Source of the DNA: Petunia secreta
Taxonomy: Eukaryota > Streptophyta > Magnoliopsida > Solanales > Solanaceae
NCBI GenBank assembly: GCA_029990175.1
Contig: JARKIP010000035.1
Location: 38,950,001-39,014,000 of the forward strand
DNA length: 64,000 nucleotides
Direction: 5' to 3'
The position numbers were made by a program, and so were the translations under genes. Below are positions 33,594 through 46,007 of the stretch, piece after piece (within the stretch, counting starts at the first letter, position 1; every line of letters begins with the position of its first letter). A model generated the notes under the pieces. That model worked only from the letters and a program-made list of their open reading frames with translations, searched no databases and was not told the origin of the DNA.

Positions 33594-34710
33594 TGAAGAG
33601 TCTAAAAGTCAACTTGTGTGTGCTTGTGTGACATTAGTTGAGAGCCTTGCTAAGCCACATCATGATGTGAGCTCATTGTTCAACGAATCTCTCACTAGTG
33701 TAGATATGATAGTTGACAATGATTGTGACATTTGCTATGACACACCGCCAATTTTTGATGAAGGCGAAGATGAGATAGTTGATATGCTTCTATTTGGTGG
33801 GTCCATGTGTTGTGGTGAGAATGATAGTGCCCTTGAGGAGTCCAACTTGCATGAATTGGACAAGGTTGTCTATGATGACTCCTCAAGTGAGTATAATGAA
33901 CATAGTCTTGATAACTTGTCTATGCTTGATCATGATAGTGAGATGCATACCTATACTAATCCATTGTTTGAAGGCATTCTCATTAGTGGTAAAGACTTGT
34001 ATCGGACTAGAGTGAGTAGTAAAATGGAACCTCCATGGCGTGAAGGGTTTGATTCTTTAGGCAACCCCTTGTGTGAGAATTTGAGTGAGGTAAATGACTC
34101 TTTGAGTGACCCTACTATTGCTTGTTTGGGTTATGATGAAGAAGAGACCATTATCAATACCTTTCTTGATAGTTTGTCTTTTGAGACGGGTTGCTTAAGT
34201 GATGAAATGGGAGGTGAAAGGGAATCCCTTGGTGTGAGTAAGTGTGCTCTAAAGAAGGGGAGTGGAGTACTTGATGTTACTTGCATGATGGGTTATTTGA
34301 CTCACTCCACTCCATATGTTGATCACACTTTGAGGAGGGATGGGCTTGTTGATCTTGAGCTTAAGATTCAAGGGGATTTTGATAGCTTGATTTTGCATTT
34401 TCCATGTCCCCATGACCTATTTGCTCCTTATTGTGTTGCATGCATATTCTCATTGAACCAAGAACTTGATGATCTCATTGGAGATTTGGTATTTGTTCTT
34501 AACATTGATGCTTGGTTATATCACAAGAGTGTGTTTTCAACACTTCTTGCACTAACCTACTTTCAAAGTAGGAAATCTTGTGTTTGCTTGTCGTTGCTTG
34601 TAGGTTCTAAGCTCCATGATAAGGCAAAGGAGACCTTGAAAGAAACCTATGTCAAAGTGACGATCAAGGGTTATAAGGGAGGAGAGCATTGGGCACCCCC
34701 GAAGAGATGA
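33594..34710 (+). CDS. Unknown acidic tail ORF of element D
   Basis: Open for about 370 codons after the frameshift: ATSEESKSQLVCACVTLVE, CDICYDTPPIFDEGEDE, LHELDKVVYDDSSSE, SLGNPLCENLSEVNDSLSD, GYDEEETIINTFLDSL, IDAWLYHKSVFS and GSKLHDKAKETLKETYVKV. All of these occur in the same order in A and B. It has many Asp/Glu, several conserved Cys pairs and a hydrophobic segment near DDLIGDLVFVLNIDAWL. No known fold was recognised. It occupies the place of RT-integrase. Long openness in A and D suggests it was kept under selection for a time. Confidence 0.75.
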
Positions 34711-34753
34711 TGCCATGTACGTGAATGCATTGATTTCGAGGACGAAAGTTTCT

Positions 34754-34767
34754 CAAGAAGGGAAGGA
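34754..34767 (+). other. Polypurine tract of element D
   Basis: CAAGAAGGGAAGG just before the ATGAT target site used by element T; the LTR start TGATGAG is regenerated only by joining the two sides of T. Confidence 0.8.
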
Positions 34768-34771
34768 TGAT

Positions 34772-37700
34772 TGTCGCACCCCACTTAAAATAAGTAAAGT
34801 AAAGTCCGACTTGGGGTAACTCGTTTGGAGTTAGAGATTTTGAAGTCGCCACCTAATAAATTATTCTAGGCGTATTAGGTCACCTATTAATTTCTAATTT
34901 CATTTTAATGAATAACTCCGGGTTGGTCTACTAGTCAGAGATTCGGGTAGGTGTTCGAAATAACCCAGAAGGAAGGGGTTAAGCACCTTCTAGGTTCCAC
35001 TAAACGTGGTTCCCGACCGATTTCTATATTGGGTTTACATATTGCTTATAAAAGAACGAAATCTAAATAAAGTCAACGATAAAGATGTGGGCTGCAAAGT
35101 AAACGAATAGGCAATTTAATGTACTTGTATAAACAATTTGAAACAATAGTCATATTGTACAAACAGCCATAAAATAATAATAACCAATTAATTACTTATA
35201 TAAATAGCCCTAGGTTTTATTGTCCTATTCGGATCAGAACCCGGCTTTCGTAAGGGACGATAGTTTCAAATCCACTATCAATATATACAGCCCGGGTAAT
35301 TTCATCACTTCCGAGGGGCTTAACTCCCGTAACCCCCATACCCTCTTTAAATATTTAACTAAAGCGTTTCCTAATGTTTTATAACGTCCTAAAGAGCTTT
35401 CTAGCGTCCCACTTAAAGTCTCGGAGGCTATTGATATAATTAATTTAAGTATCTAGACCCCTAAGTTTATTAAGTGCCCCAAACTAGACTACTAGGCGCC
35501 AAATAAAATACGGTCATGTTATACACAAAAGCAAATAATGACAATGTTAGAACTTAAAAGAAGAGTGAGCCTCCAAGTTAAATGAACATTTACTACTAAG
35601 CTTCAATGATGTTATCAGAATTCGGGCTTTGCAAAGATAAGCCGCTTTTAAAAAAGAACAAAGCGTACTGTTTCATTCCAGAATGTAACATTTGCAGAGA
35701 TGTTCCTGTTTTCATTATCAGTTGCACATTTAGCCCTTTTAACAAAAATTGTAAACGTTAAAACTCGAATTTGCAGAAATAAGCTGCTTTTCAGTTTTAA
35801 CCACTTATAATAAAATGTAATGTACTGTCATGCTGACTGTTATGTTTCATAGAATAAAAATTGCAGAAATAATCCTGTTCAGATGATATTGCAATTTTAG
35901 CCTATTTTACTAATTTTTCAGCAAAATAGCCCCCTATTGTAATCTGATCACCCTGTTCGACTTCAGATTTCATACCCTTATATTCAGAGAATATTATAGT
36001 TTCAATGACAACCTATTGAAGTGTAAATAGATTGAGAAGTTTTGAGAAATGGCCCCTGTTTAGCCTTGTTTGTTGCACCTTGCAACCCTTAGAATGCAAC
36101 ACCTGTCCTAAATACTAACTTGCACCTTATGGTGCGTGTACAAACCAATGCTATTCCTAACAAATACATCAAGTAGCACGTATTGTAATTTAGACGAGGG
36201 AAAGGAAGGGTAGAGCCTTGTCCCCATGGTTTTTTAGCCTTTGTAAATCTCGAATCGAGTCTAAACCGACTCATTTCTTGAATAGAGCAGCCTATAAAAG
36301 AACATAAATAATGGTATAGCCTCGAGGGCTATCCTAGAATAACAAAAACCTGCACAAGGGTTAGTAGTTGGTCTATGATAGACCTCAAACAACTTACACA
36401 AGCAAACAAACAACAGTAGCTGACAGAAACTGATTCTTAACATTTATGAAGCACCAATGAGTTCATTCAGTCAGTTTTAGAGGTACCTTAAATGTTTAAA
36501 CAAGCAGAGAAAGGAGAAGAACAACCAGGAAGCAGTGTGCAGTGATCAAACAACCAGCCAGAGGGAAGCAGAAACATAACATGCGACCTTTATGCTCTCT
36601 TCTGTTTCAGATTTGACAGAGAGTACAAAATGCTTTTTTCCAGAAAAGAGAGCAGCATCAGTGTGTACAAGTGTGTGTGTATCAGTGTGTTCAGTGTCTA
36701 AGTTCAGTGAGTCTAAGACTCTGTGTGTGAGAGTGTAAAGTGCAGAGAGTGTAAAGAGAGGAGGGGGCTGTGTTCAGTGTATAACAGGACAGGGAAGAGA
36801 ACAGGTTGTGCAAACTGTGTATGAAGTTATTAGAGGTGTGTTTCAAATGTCTAAGCCTGTGTAATAAAGGGGGGGAGGGACTGGTTTATATAGTTGAGGT
36901 GTAGGGTGTTTAAATTTCAAATCATAGTTATGAAAGGCAGGAGTGATCAATAGTTTTAAAGGGAAGGAAATGAAGGATTCTTCTATCAATTAGGAAGATA
37001 CCACAGATTATACAATTCCTGGAATTAAGCTAATAAATTAAACATTAAAATCAAATGACATATTTTCCTTTCATGGAATAACCACAGTGTCATAATCAGA
37101 TACACATACTATTGAATTCTTCTTTATAACTTTAAATTCTGAGATCCATTCTATCAAACGAGATGATTTTAGCAATGGAACCTAATGAACGTAAGAGCAC
37201 AATACCAAATTCCTAATAATTCAGCAATACTCAGTTTCAAAAGTGACTCGACGTTATACTAATTCGAGCGATATGTCAAGCAAACAACTATTTCAAATGC
37301 CCATAAACCAACAAGCTGAAATATGAATAATCATGACAGCGAACAAGATTTCAAGAAACAAACGCACGTATATTATCATGGATTTAGATTCAAGTAACTG
37401 ACATGTTATCTCTATGAGAATTTAATGAAACAGATAAGCAAATCAGTAAAAGAAAAATAAAGAGGGAAAAGAGTTACCCGTTTTGAATCCAGGTCGGGTC
37501 GGGTCAAGATTGACCCGATTCAGTTTCTGTTCATTTTCGACGTTTCAAACGTGAATCATTGATTATTTGCCTTGATTTGCTCGATCCGTTCTTTCTCTTT
37601 TCGGCTTCCATAGAAAAAGGGATAAGATGGATTTGTTTCCCTTTTTTCCATGCGAAAACGACGAGAGAGAGAGGGGATGCGTGAGCGGAGCTTATGGCGT

Positions 37701-38584
37701 AGATGGCGGAAGAGACGCGGAGCTTTGGACGGATTTTGGGGTGTATTTGGACGGGGAAGAGAAGGAAGGGGGAGAGAGAGTGATGGGGTCCGGCGGCTGT
37801 TAAGGGTGAGGGGATGGGAATTATGATTTAGGGTTTTAAGAGTTGAGGGGTGATGTATAATATTAAAACATGGGTTTTAATATCAGCCGTTGGATAAGAT
37901 AAGTTGGAGGGCCAAGATCATGCCACGTAGGCATGTCGGGGTTAGGTGTAAATTGTTTTGTGTGGGTGTATATGCTGAAGTGTAAATGGGATGTGGGCTT
38001 TGAGGGGTTGTACTTCACGCTACAATGAGTTGTACGCGTGCTTTAGAGAGTAGTACCTCATGCTAAACGTGTGTATACTTGTACTAGGAGTGTAATTAAT
38101 GAGGTGTAAGCTTAGGTAGTGTACAATTGGCGTATACGTGGACAAAAGGCAATGACGTGGACTGAATGTAATAGGAATGGGATTGTAAAATAGCAAAAAA
38201 TGACTAGTATTTAATTAAAATACTTATAAATATAAATAATTAGTATAAAATAGGAAATTTTGTAAAAAATTATAAATAAATGCATTTAATTATAAATATA
38301 TATAGATGACCACAAATAATACTGATTAGATATAAATAGCCACCAATAATTATTAAATGATATCGTAATGCGTTAAAATATACAAATAGTACACGTTTTT
38401 TTTAGAAAATAGCCTAAATGAATGCAATTACATAATTATAATCACAATTAAATAAATACCATATAAATATTATACACGTAAATGCACGTTGTCTAATGCA
38501 ATTTTATTTGAAAAATTACACTTATCAATTTTAATTAAATATAGCCAAATTGCAAAAATAGAGGGACAAAATTGGGTGTTAACA
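34772..38584 (-). repeat. 3' LTR of element T (3,813 bp)
   Basis: TGTCGCACCCC to GGGTGTTAACA, direct repeat of 46008-49818. No supported ORF; a CA/TG-rich stretch near 36660-36780 and simple GT tracts are the main internal features. Confidence 0.95.
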
Positions 38585-38597
38585 GCTGCCCCTCTTT
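38585..38597 (-). other. Polypurine tract of element T
   Basis: Minus-strand AAAGAGGGGCAGC directly abutting the 3' LTR, typical in form of Tat/Ogre elements. Confidence 0.85.
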
Positions 38598-39535
38598 GCC
38601 CGGGGATGATGAAAGAGTCTTCGGGCAAAGATAGTTGACGGAATAACCAATTTTGTCACGACTGGTATGCAAAAAGATTGGAAGGGGAAAATGGGTATTT
38701 TGGGGGTGTTTTGGCCGAACCCCGGTCTCTGAGTTGCCTACATATCTCGGGTTTCACGAGAATCAGGCCGTGTGTAGTTCTAGGATGGCATGTTGCCTGT
38801 GTGAGATGTTTATGACGCACGATTTTTGATGTAAAGACTAAACTTATCCAAATATGTAAAGTTTAGATTCGTGTGTGCTTTGCCTTTTGGCGAGATAAAT
38901 GAAGAGTGAAGTAAAGGCACTGGCGAAGGTGAGGTATCCTCAACAAATCGAGCGTGGGAAAAGAGGCTTATAATCGTCCTAGTTATGAAAATGTGGCGCG
39001 CTACACACCCATAAAGAGGAGTTTATAGGTACATAGTTTCCACTTCATCTCGATAAATGGGTGACCTCATCTTCAATACTACCTTGACTAAGCGAGTTTT
39101 ATAAATGTGCACGATTCAAATGGATGGACGCGATTAAGCACGAAAACACGCACGATTGACGTAGACGAGCACGGGTTAGGAAGGAACACGAAACTGACAC
39201 CCAATCGACAAGGAAGGATTAGGTAGACCACTGGTGTGAGTATGGAATTGTAGCTTGGAACTCGGCAAGATAGGTAGCTTGCGGGTGTAGCAAAAGGCAT
39301 TGCTTGTAGGGTTAGGCTTTGCTTTGTATGTGTTTGAGGTTTTATGGTTGCATGATTGGTAGTGATTTTGGGAGCATGCGTGAGAGTATGACACAGGGAT
39401 TTGTCGAGAAATCGGGGCGTATCCTGCAGCAAAATCATGAGAAATGCAATAGATGTAAAGATAAAGTAAAGTAAACTTTCCTGTTGAGCCGAGGGGTTGT
39501 TTTGTCTGATACTTATTTAATTGATGTCTCATCCA
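38598..39535. other. 3' untranslated region of T, non-repetitive part
   Basis: No supported coding region; open frames near 39088-39532 have no recognisable product. Confidence 0.6.
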
Positions 39536-41290
39536 AATGTCTTTCTGATAGTATGCCCACCGATGCGGACTTTGCTCTATTGCAAATTGTTGTCATGTTC
39601 ACCACTGCGAACCTTATATATCTTATGTTGCTTTCAATGTTGAACTGTATACATAGGCACTGATCCTGTGTTCCTTTAATGGTTGAACTGCCCACAAACG
39701 CGGACCCTATTATCCACAATCACAGATTCTATGCTTTGATCAATAGTTGGTCTGTCCACAAATGCGGGCCTTACTGCTCCAAATTGCTGAACTATGTCCA
39801 CAAATGCGGACTTTACTCTGCTTCAAATTGTTGAACTATACCCACAAACACGGACCCTATACCTCTAATTGCTGAATTATCCACATATGCAAACTTTATA
39901 TATGTCCATCGACATGGGTTATATGCTTATTTCATTGTTGTCATGTCCACAAACGCGGACCTTATATATCCATCGACATGGATTCAATGCTTCTTTCATT
40001 GTTTTCCTGTCCACAAACGCAGACCCTATATATCTGCCGACGCAGATTCTATGCTTCTCAAATTTGAAGTCACGTCCACAGACGGACCTTACACTGTTGT
40101 CATTGCTGTGATGTTAACCACTGCGAACCCTGTATATCCGCCGACGCAGATCCTATGCTTCTCCAATTGATGTAATGTCCACAGACGCGGACCCTATATA
40201 CCCACCAACATGGATTCTATGCTCTTCAAATTGATGTCGTGTCCACAGACGCGGACCCTATATATCCGCCGACGCAGAATCTATGCTTGTCAAATGTTGT
40301 CATGTCCACAGACGTGGACCCTATATATCCACCGACATGGATTCTATGCTTCTCAAATTTGAAGTCACGTCCACAGACGGACCTTGCACTGTTGTCATTG
40401 CTGTCATGTTCACCACTGCGAACCCTACATATCCGCCGACGCAGATCCTGTGCTTCTCCAATTGATGTAATGTCCACAGACGCGGACCCTATATACCCAG
40501 CAACATGGATTCTATGCTCTTCAAATTGATGTCGTGTCCACAGGCGCGGACCCTATATATCCGTCGACGCAGAATCTATGCTTGTCAAATGTTGTCATGT
40601 CCACAGACGTGGACCCTATATATCCACCGACATGGATTCTATGCTTCTCCCAAAAGATGTCATGTCCACAGACGCGGACCCTATATATCCACCGACATGG
40701 ATTCTATATTCTTCAAATTGATGTCATGTCCACCGCTGCGGACCCTATATATCCACCGACATGGATCCTATGCTTGTCATGTCCACCGATGCAGACCCTA
40801 TATATCCACCGACATGGATTCAATACTTCTCAAATTGATGTCGTGTCCACCGCTGCGGACCCTATATATCCACCGACATGGATCCTATGCTTGTCATTGT
40901 CTTCATGTTCACAAACACGAATGTTGTTTTGCTTTCAAACCGTTGAATTATGCCCACAATCGCGGACCCTACCATGTTGTCATTGTTGTCACGTACACAA
41001 ACGCGAGCCCTAGATCATTTTCATTGTTGAATGTGTCCACCGATGCAGACCAAATATGCTTCCTCAAATTAATGTCATGTCCACAGACGCGGACCCTATA
41101 TATCCACCGACATGGATCTATGCTTGTCAAAATGATGTTGTGTCCACAGACGCGGACCCTAGATCATTTTCATTGTTGAATGTGTCCACCGATGCAGACC
41201 AAATATGCTTCCTCAAATTGATGTCATGTCCACCGCTGCGGACCCTATATATCCACCGACATGGATCCTATGCTTGTCAAAATTGATATA
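39536..41290. repeat. Tandem-repeat block in T, ~60-65-bp monomers
   Basis: More than twenty diverged copies of a unit like TGTCCACAGACGCGGACCCT, ATATATCCACCGACATGGAT, TCTATGCTTCTCAAATTGATG. Higher-order copies (for example 40230-40330 and 40530-40625) are near identical. Plus-strand frames read through many units only because the monomer lacks stops. Such 3' repeat blocks are known in Tat/Ogre elements and can seed satellite DNA. Confidence 0.92.
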
Positions 41291-42532
41291 TATTGCTTTG
41301 CAAAAGTTGTCAGGTATACTCGGTACCTGTGTAAACCTGCAATCAAAAAAAAATTGTGAGTCTTTTAGGGGGAGGCTGACTTGCGCATTTGCTGTGTCGT
41401 ACTCTGTTGTTGTCTCTTGTATAATCTTCTCCTTGTAATATCTCCCTTTCGAACGTCGAACCTTAGTCGAGCTGTGGGCAAAAGGGGTAAGGCAATGGTA
41501 TATGCATGTGTTTTGTGAAAATTATTTTTAAAGAGTAATGCAAATTTGTTCCAATGAATCATAGATTGCGACGTGTTGTTTGGACATAATCTCCTCTATA
41601 TCCATTTGCTGCTTCAAGATTATCCATTTTGAAATTTTGAGGGAACCTCAAAATTTCTGCCCCAGTGTGCTGCTTGTATTTTCCTTGAATTTTTGAGGTC
41701 CCTCAAAAATTCTGCCCCAGTGTGTTGTAATGTATTCTTTGAATTTTTTGAGGGAAACTCAAAAAATTCTGACCCAGTGTCTAATAAAAATCTCTTATGA
41801 TGTGACCGTGCCTTGGGTAGGCTGCCTACGTATCCCCTTTTGGGAATCAGGTCGCTACGTAGTTCAAAGCTAATAAAGATGAATGTTGCTTGATTTGTAG
41901 TATCTCTTGATTGTATCTGAGTAAAGGATCTTGTTAATTTTGTCTCGATTTAGAGAATTCCACTTTAAGATCAACTGTCTTGCTCTAACTTCCTGGATAA
42001 ATGCCTTTGTCATGTTATTGCTTGTTGTATTTATACTTCGCTATCTATGAGCGTCACTTGCTCGAGTATGCTTTTGATCCATTTAGGATTGTCTAATTCT
42101 GCTCCTTATATGCATTTCTACTGTTTTGCGTTGAATTGTAAGTCATCTTCCTCAATATGCTCTTGTCTCAGTTGTCCACGATTAACCATGAAGTTCCTTA
42201 AATGTTCTTTGTCGAATCATCATAGTCTGGCTTCTACTCGTCGTCTTGGACTGCCTTCTCACATCGCAGTCGCAGATTCAATGGAATTAAAATAAATTTG
42301 CTGATAGTGAATGATGCATACTTAAAATAAAAATGGAAATGATTTTATTATTGGACTTGAGAAAAAGTCTTCGAAAGGAAACAACGATGCAACAAAGTTG
42401 AAAAACAAAGAAAATAAAAGCTAACGACTCGGAGTCGTGTTTTATTTAAGAAAATAACTAATGCCCCAGCTCCACTAAGGTTCTCGGCATGCTCGGAATG
42501 TGCTGTAGATTCAATTGTTCAGCTTCAGCTTT
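41291..42532. other. Non-coding interior of T
   Basis: Contains three copies of a ~60-bp unit (CTCAAAAATTCTGCCCCAGTGTG type) at 41635-41785 and a second PBS-like/Tat-like segment TACGTATCCCCTTTTGGGAA near 41827. No protease or RT motif in any frame. Confidence 0.65.
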
Positions 42533-44611
42533 CTAGATGTTCTGGGCTTTAGTATGCTCTTCAAGAGCTGCATCATATTCTTCCATGAATAGCTCCTTTA
42601 GACCGGTCAGCTCATCTCCTATACCGTGAACAGCAAGTCCTTCTCCCTTGAGAGTTTTCATGTAGCTTGAAAAGACGGATGCTTGTTTCAAAGTTGGAAC
42701 AAACTGCTCTAGTGAATGATAACCTCTTGTAGTGTCTTTTACTTTGTAAACCAGGATGTACCCCATTCCAAACTTGTATTCATCAAACATTGTTTTTGCT
42801 TTTATGATTGTGCCTTCCAGATTGCATTCTTTGCTGAAGTCGATCATATTCACCTTCTCATCCCCATGACTGGGTAGCGGGTTTTTGTGCACATTTGGCG
42901 CTTTCAAATTAATGACCTTTTCATCTATTAGGTCTTGAATCTTATCTCTTAGTGCAAAACATCTCTCCGTCTCATGCCCCGGTCCACCTGAGTGATATGC
43001 ACACCTTTTACCGTAGTCAAAGTTAGGTGAAGGGTTGTCTGGCATCTTTTGAGGTATCGGGACGATAAGCCCGGCAGCTTTCAATCTTTCGAACAATTGA
43101 GTGCGAGATTCGGCTAGTGGAGTGTAGTCCCTTTTGGGTCTTTGATTTGCCTCAGGGCGAGGTCTAGGAGGGTATGACGGTGCATTTCGGTAGTTGGGTT
43201 GAGTATTTTGCTGGTATGGTGGACGGCTTGGTGCTGGGGTGTGAAATATAGGCCGAGTGGGCTGAGTGTTATAGACGGAATATTCCGGTGGTATGTGAGG
43301 GTATGGATAGAATGGTGGTGGTGTTTGGTAATAGTGGGTTAAGGCAGGGTCTTGAATGGTTGCTGCAAAAGAGACTTCGTCTTTCTTCTTTTTGGAGAGA
43401 CTCACATTTCCTGACTGGATAGCCTTATTAGTAGCTTGTAGTGCAGCTAGGCTAATAATCTTTCCACTTTTCAGTCCTTCTTCTACGTCATCTCCCATCA
43501 ACACTACATCAGCAAACTTCTGATTTTTCATATGCAACAGCTTATCGTAATAGACGTCATCTTGAATGCGGATGAATATATTCACTATTTCTTTTTCATC
43601 CATAGCGGGTTGTACCTTGGCAGCTTCTGCTCTCCACCTAGTAGCATATTCTCTAAACGTTTCAGTGGGTTTCTTTTTCAACTTTTCCAGGTAGAAACGA
43701 TCGGGTACCATTTCAGTGTTGTACCCAAATCGTTCTACGAAATCTGCTGCCATGTCTTCCCAACCGAGCCATGTGCCAGGCTTCTGCTTAGAGAACCAAC
43801 TCAAAGCCTCTCCGGTCAAGCTTCGGCTGAATAGCTTTACTCGTATTTTCTCGTCTTCCCCTGCTCCGATCAACTTGTCACAATATGTTCTCAGATGTGC
43901 CATAGGGTCTCCAGTGCCATTGAACAGGTCGAACTTTGGTATCTTGTATCCGTCTGGCAATTTCAAAGTAGGATAGATGCACAAGTCTTCATAAGCTAAA
44001 CCTTTAGTAGTTTTGCCTAACTCAAACTTCTTAAAAGCTGCCTCTAGCTTACGAACTTTCTCTTTTGTGCCATCATCATTGGCTTCATCCTCCGCCCATT
44101 CATAGTTTTCATGGTTTTTTACTGGCGAAGTGAGTTGTTTGGTTTCAGCAGTGAACATGGGGTTGTAAGGCTGCGGGTATGCGGTGTTGGTGCGAGGTAA
44201 GTTTGTGTTTATGTAAGTAGGATGTGCAGGAGGTGGTGCTTGATAACTGGTGGGTAGGGTTGCTTGGTAAGTAGCAGTTGGTGTTGTTTGGTAGATAGCG
44301 GGTGGTGCTGTCTGGTAAGTAGCGGGGAGTGTCGTTTGGTATGTGGCTGGTAGTACAGTTTGATGAACAGCGGGTGGATCAGTTGGGTGTATAGGGTCCT
44401 TTCCGTTAGGGCGGGCTGACCCACTTGGATCGACAGACTCTCCTGAATGGGCGGAGTTAACACCGGGTAAACTGGTCATTGTCAGTTTCTCTTCAAGTTC
44501 TTTAATTCTTTGCTCTAAAGTAGCAACCTGTTCGTTATACCCAACTGGGGCAAGCTTGCGTGGCGTTCCATTGTTGTCATCAATAAGAGCAGCGTTATTC
44601 AACTCAGACAT
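42533..44611 (-). CDS. Gag polyprotein, Tat/Ogre type (element T, 692 aa)
   Basis: Minus-strand ORF; ATG chosen at 44611-44609 (MSELNNAALIDDNN), because the open frame further upstream has no ATG. Order: short coiled coil (VATLEQRIKELEEKLTM), a Pro/Thr/Gln repeat with YQT units (about residues 95-160), the retrotransposon gag domain (GTGDPMAHLRTYCDKLIG, FSRSLTGEALSWF, YLEKLKKKPTETFREYATRW), a proline-rich linker, and a Cys-His motif CAYHSGGPGHETERC. It forms the capsid. The usual protease fusion after it is missing: the frame stops 25 residues after an EGLAVHGIGDELTGLKEL segment. It is open without a stop, so it may be translated. Confidence 0.9.
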   Translation of the reverse strand: MSELNNAALIDDNNGTPRKLAPVGYNEQVATLEQRIKELEEKLTMTSLPGVNSAHSGESVDPSGSARPNGKDPIHPTDPPAVHQTVLPATYQTTLPATYQTAPPAIYQTTPTATYQATLPTSYQAPPPAHPTYINTNLPRTNTAYPQPYNPMFTAETKQLTSPVKNHENYEWAEDEANDDGTKEKVRKLEAAFKKFELGKTTKGLAYEDLCIYPTLKLPDGYKIPKFDLFNGTGDPMAHLRTYCDKLIGAGEDEKIRVKLFSRSLTGEALSWFSKQKPGTWLGWEDMAADFVERFGYNTEMVPDRFYLEKLKKKPTETFREYATRWRAEAAKVQPAMDEKEIVNIFIRIQDDVYYDKLLHMKNQKFADVVLMGDDVEEGLKSGKIISLAALQATNKAIQSGNVSLSKKKKDEVSFAATIQDPALTHYYQTPPPFYPYPHIPPEYSVYNTQPTRPIFHTPAPSRPPYQQNTQPNYRNAPSYPPRPRPEANQRPKRDYTPLAESRTQLFERLKAAGLIVPIPQKMPDNPSPNFDYGKRCAYHSGGPGHETERCFALRDKIQDLIDEKVINLKAPNVHKNPLPSHGDEKVNMIDFSKECNLEGTIIKAKTMFDEYKFGMGYILVYKVKDTTRGYHSLEQFVPTLKQASVFSSYMKTLKGEGLAVHGIGDELTGLKELFMEEYDAALEEHTKAQNI

Positions 44612-45985
44612 AATGTTTCGCTTTCCTCTTCTTCTAGTTTGTGAGGGGGGAGGGGTTGTAACTGGTCCTTTGGCTCTCGTCCGGTACTGATGTTCGGCCA
44701 GAATGCACAAGTCAACCTCGGGAGTGGGAGTAAAACTAACACATGAAAAAACAAGTCAGTGTTGAGATAATAATTTTCATATACAAAACATATCATGTTT
44801 TCTAATGCAAGGAACCTCTTTTGTGCTGGGGGTAGACCTAACAAGACCAACACATATAAGATGCATGATAGACGTCATTTGGACGAAGTTGGCTAATGGA
44901 CTTTAACATGCCAAGGATGTTAAGCCTTCCTAAGTTTGAGTATGTTATTTAAAATTGAACGTGTATAGTGCGTCATCCCATTTGTTCTCATAATCCAAAG
45001 TTAAACAGAAAAATAATTTTGTTGTATAAATATGGAATAATATTTTTAGGTAAAGAGGAATGATAATTGATCTTGCTACATTAAAAGTAGAAGAAATTAA
45101 TGTAAAGTCTATGATTTCGTTTTCATAAAAGTAGAAAAATTAATTTCTCTCCTAACCTAAAAAATAATTTTATAAAATAATTGATTTTTGTCTTAATTTG
45201 GTATTGTGATATTCTTTGGAGTAATTTGAACTGATTGTAATAGTTTCGTTAATGTATTTTATTGCGTAAATGTAGAAATAAAAAAAATTCATATGCAAAT
45301 AGAAATAAATAATTGATTTCTATAAATATTTATATTTATAGAAATAAATAATTGATTTTGTTATATAAAAGTAGAAAAATCAATTTAAAGTCGGTTTTCT
45401 TTGATAAATAGTTGGATGATCCACACTTTTGAGAACAAATGGTCTACATTAGACACGTTAAATGTTAAATAGATGCACACATAACACATTTAAATGTCCC
45501 TTAGGGTTGAAAACCCATTCGGTTCATTCAAATATGGTGAACTAGTAGACTTAGACATGAGCCGAAGTCAAAAATTGTCCTAGATATGATATGATGAATG
45601 ATCCCTAAAAGGAGTCTTCATTAAGAGTTGGCTAATCTAGACAAGGACATGGTTCCCCCAGGCGGACAACCAAGGGGTGGGAACGTTTAGAATTGTTGGT
45701 TGTACCACGGACCAACTTATCCCAACCGTCCCTCCTAAAGGGTTTTTTTTAGAGTGAAACGACCGTGAGATCCACGTAATCGTTTGTGTGTGTGTAAGTG
45801 TCAATTTTCCAGGAGTGGAGGAGTATGCAACAAATAAATTCAATAATATACTAAATATCATATAATAAAAAAAAATACAAAATGTAAAAGATTGCCCACC
45901 TGCAAAGAGAAAAAATTAGTATTGAACAAAGCAATAAAAGCAATAATAAACCCAATATAAAAAATCGTAATGGTTAGAACATTTA
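44612..45985 (-). other. 5' leader of element T
   Basis: About 1.37 kb between the PBS and gag ATG, AT-rich, no supported ORF. Autonomous Ogre elements carry an extra ORF before gag; none is seen here. Confidence 0.65.
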
Positions 45986-46004
45986 GTCCCCAGTGAAGTC
46001 GCCA
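45986..46004 (-). other. PBS, tRNA-Arg type (element T)
   Basis: Minus-strand TGGCGACTTCACTGGGGAC three bases from the 5' LTR; the TGGCGACTCCACTGGGGAC class of Tat/Ogre elements, with one base difference. Confidence 0.8.
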
Positions 46005-46007
46005 TTC

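Noticed and set aside
40239..41286. Overlapping plus-strand ORFs of up to 224 codons with repeated peptide units
   Set aside because: They are translations of a 60-65-bp tandem repeat that lacks stops in two frames, lying antisense in the 3' region of element T.
42047..42295. 82-codon plus-strand ORF in element T
   Set aside because: No recognisable product, antisense to the element, and no constraint visible.
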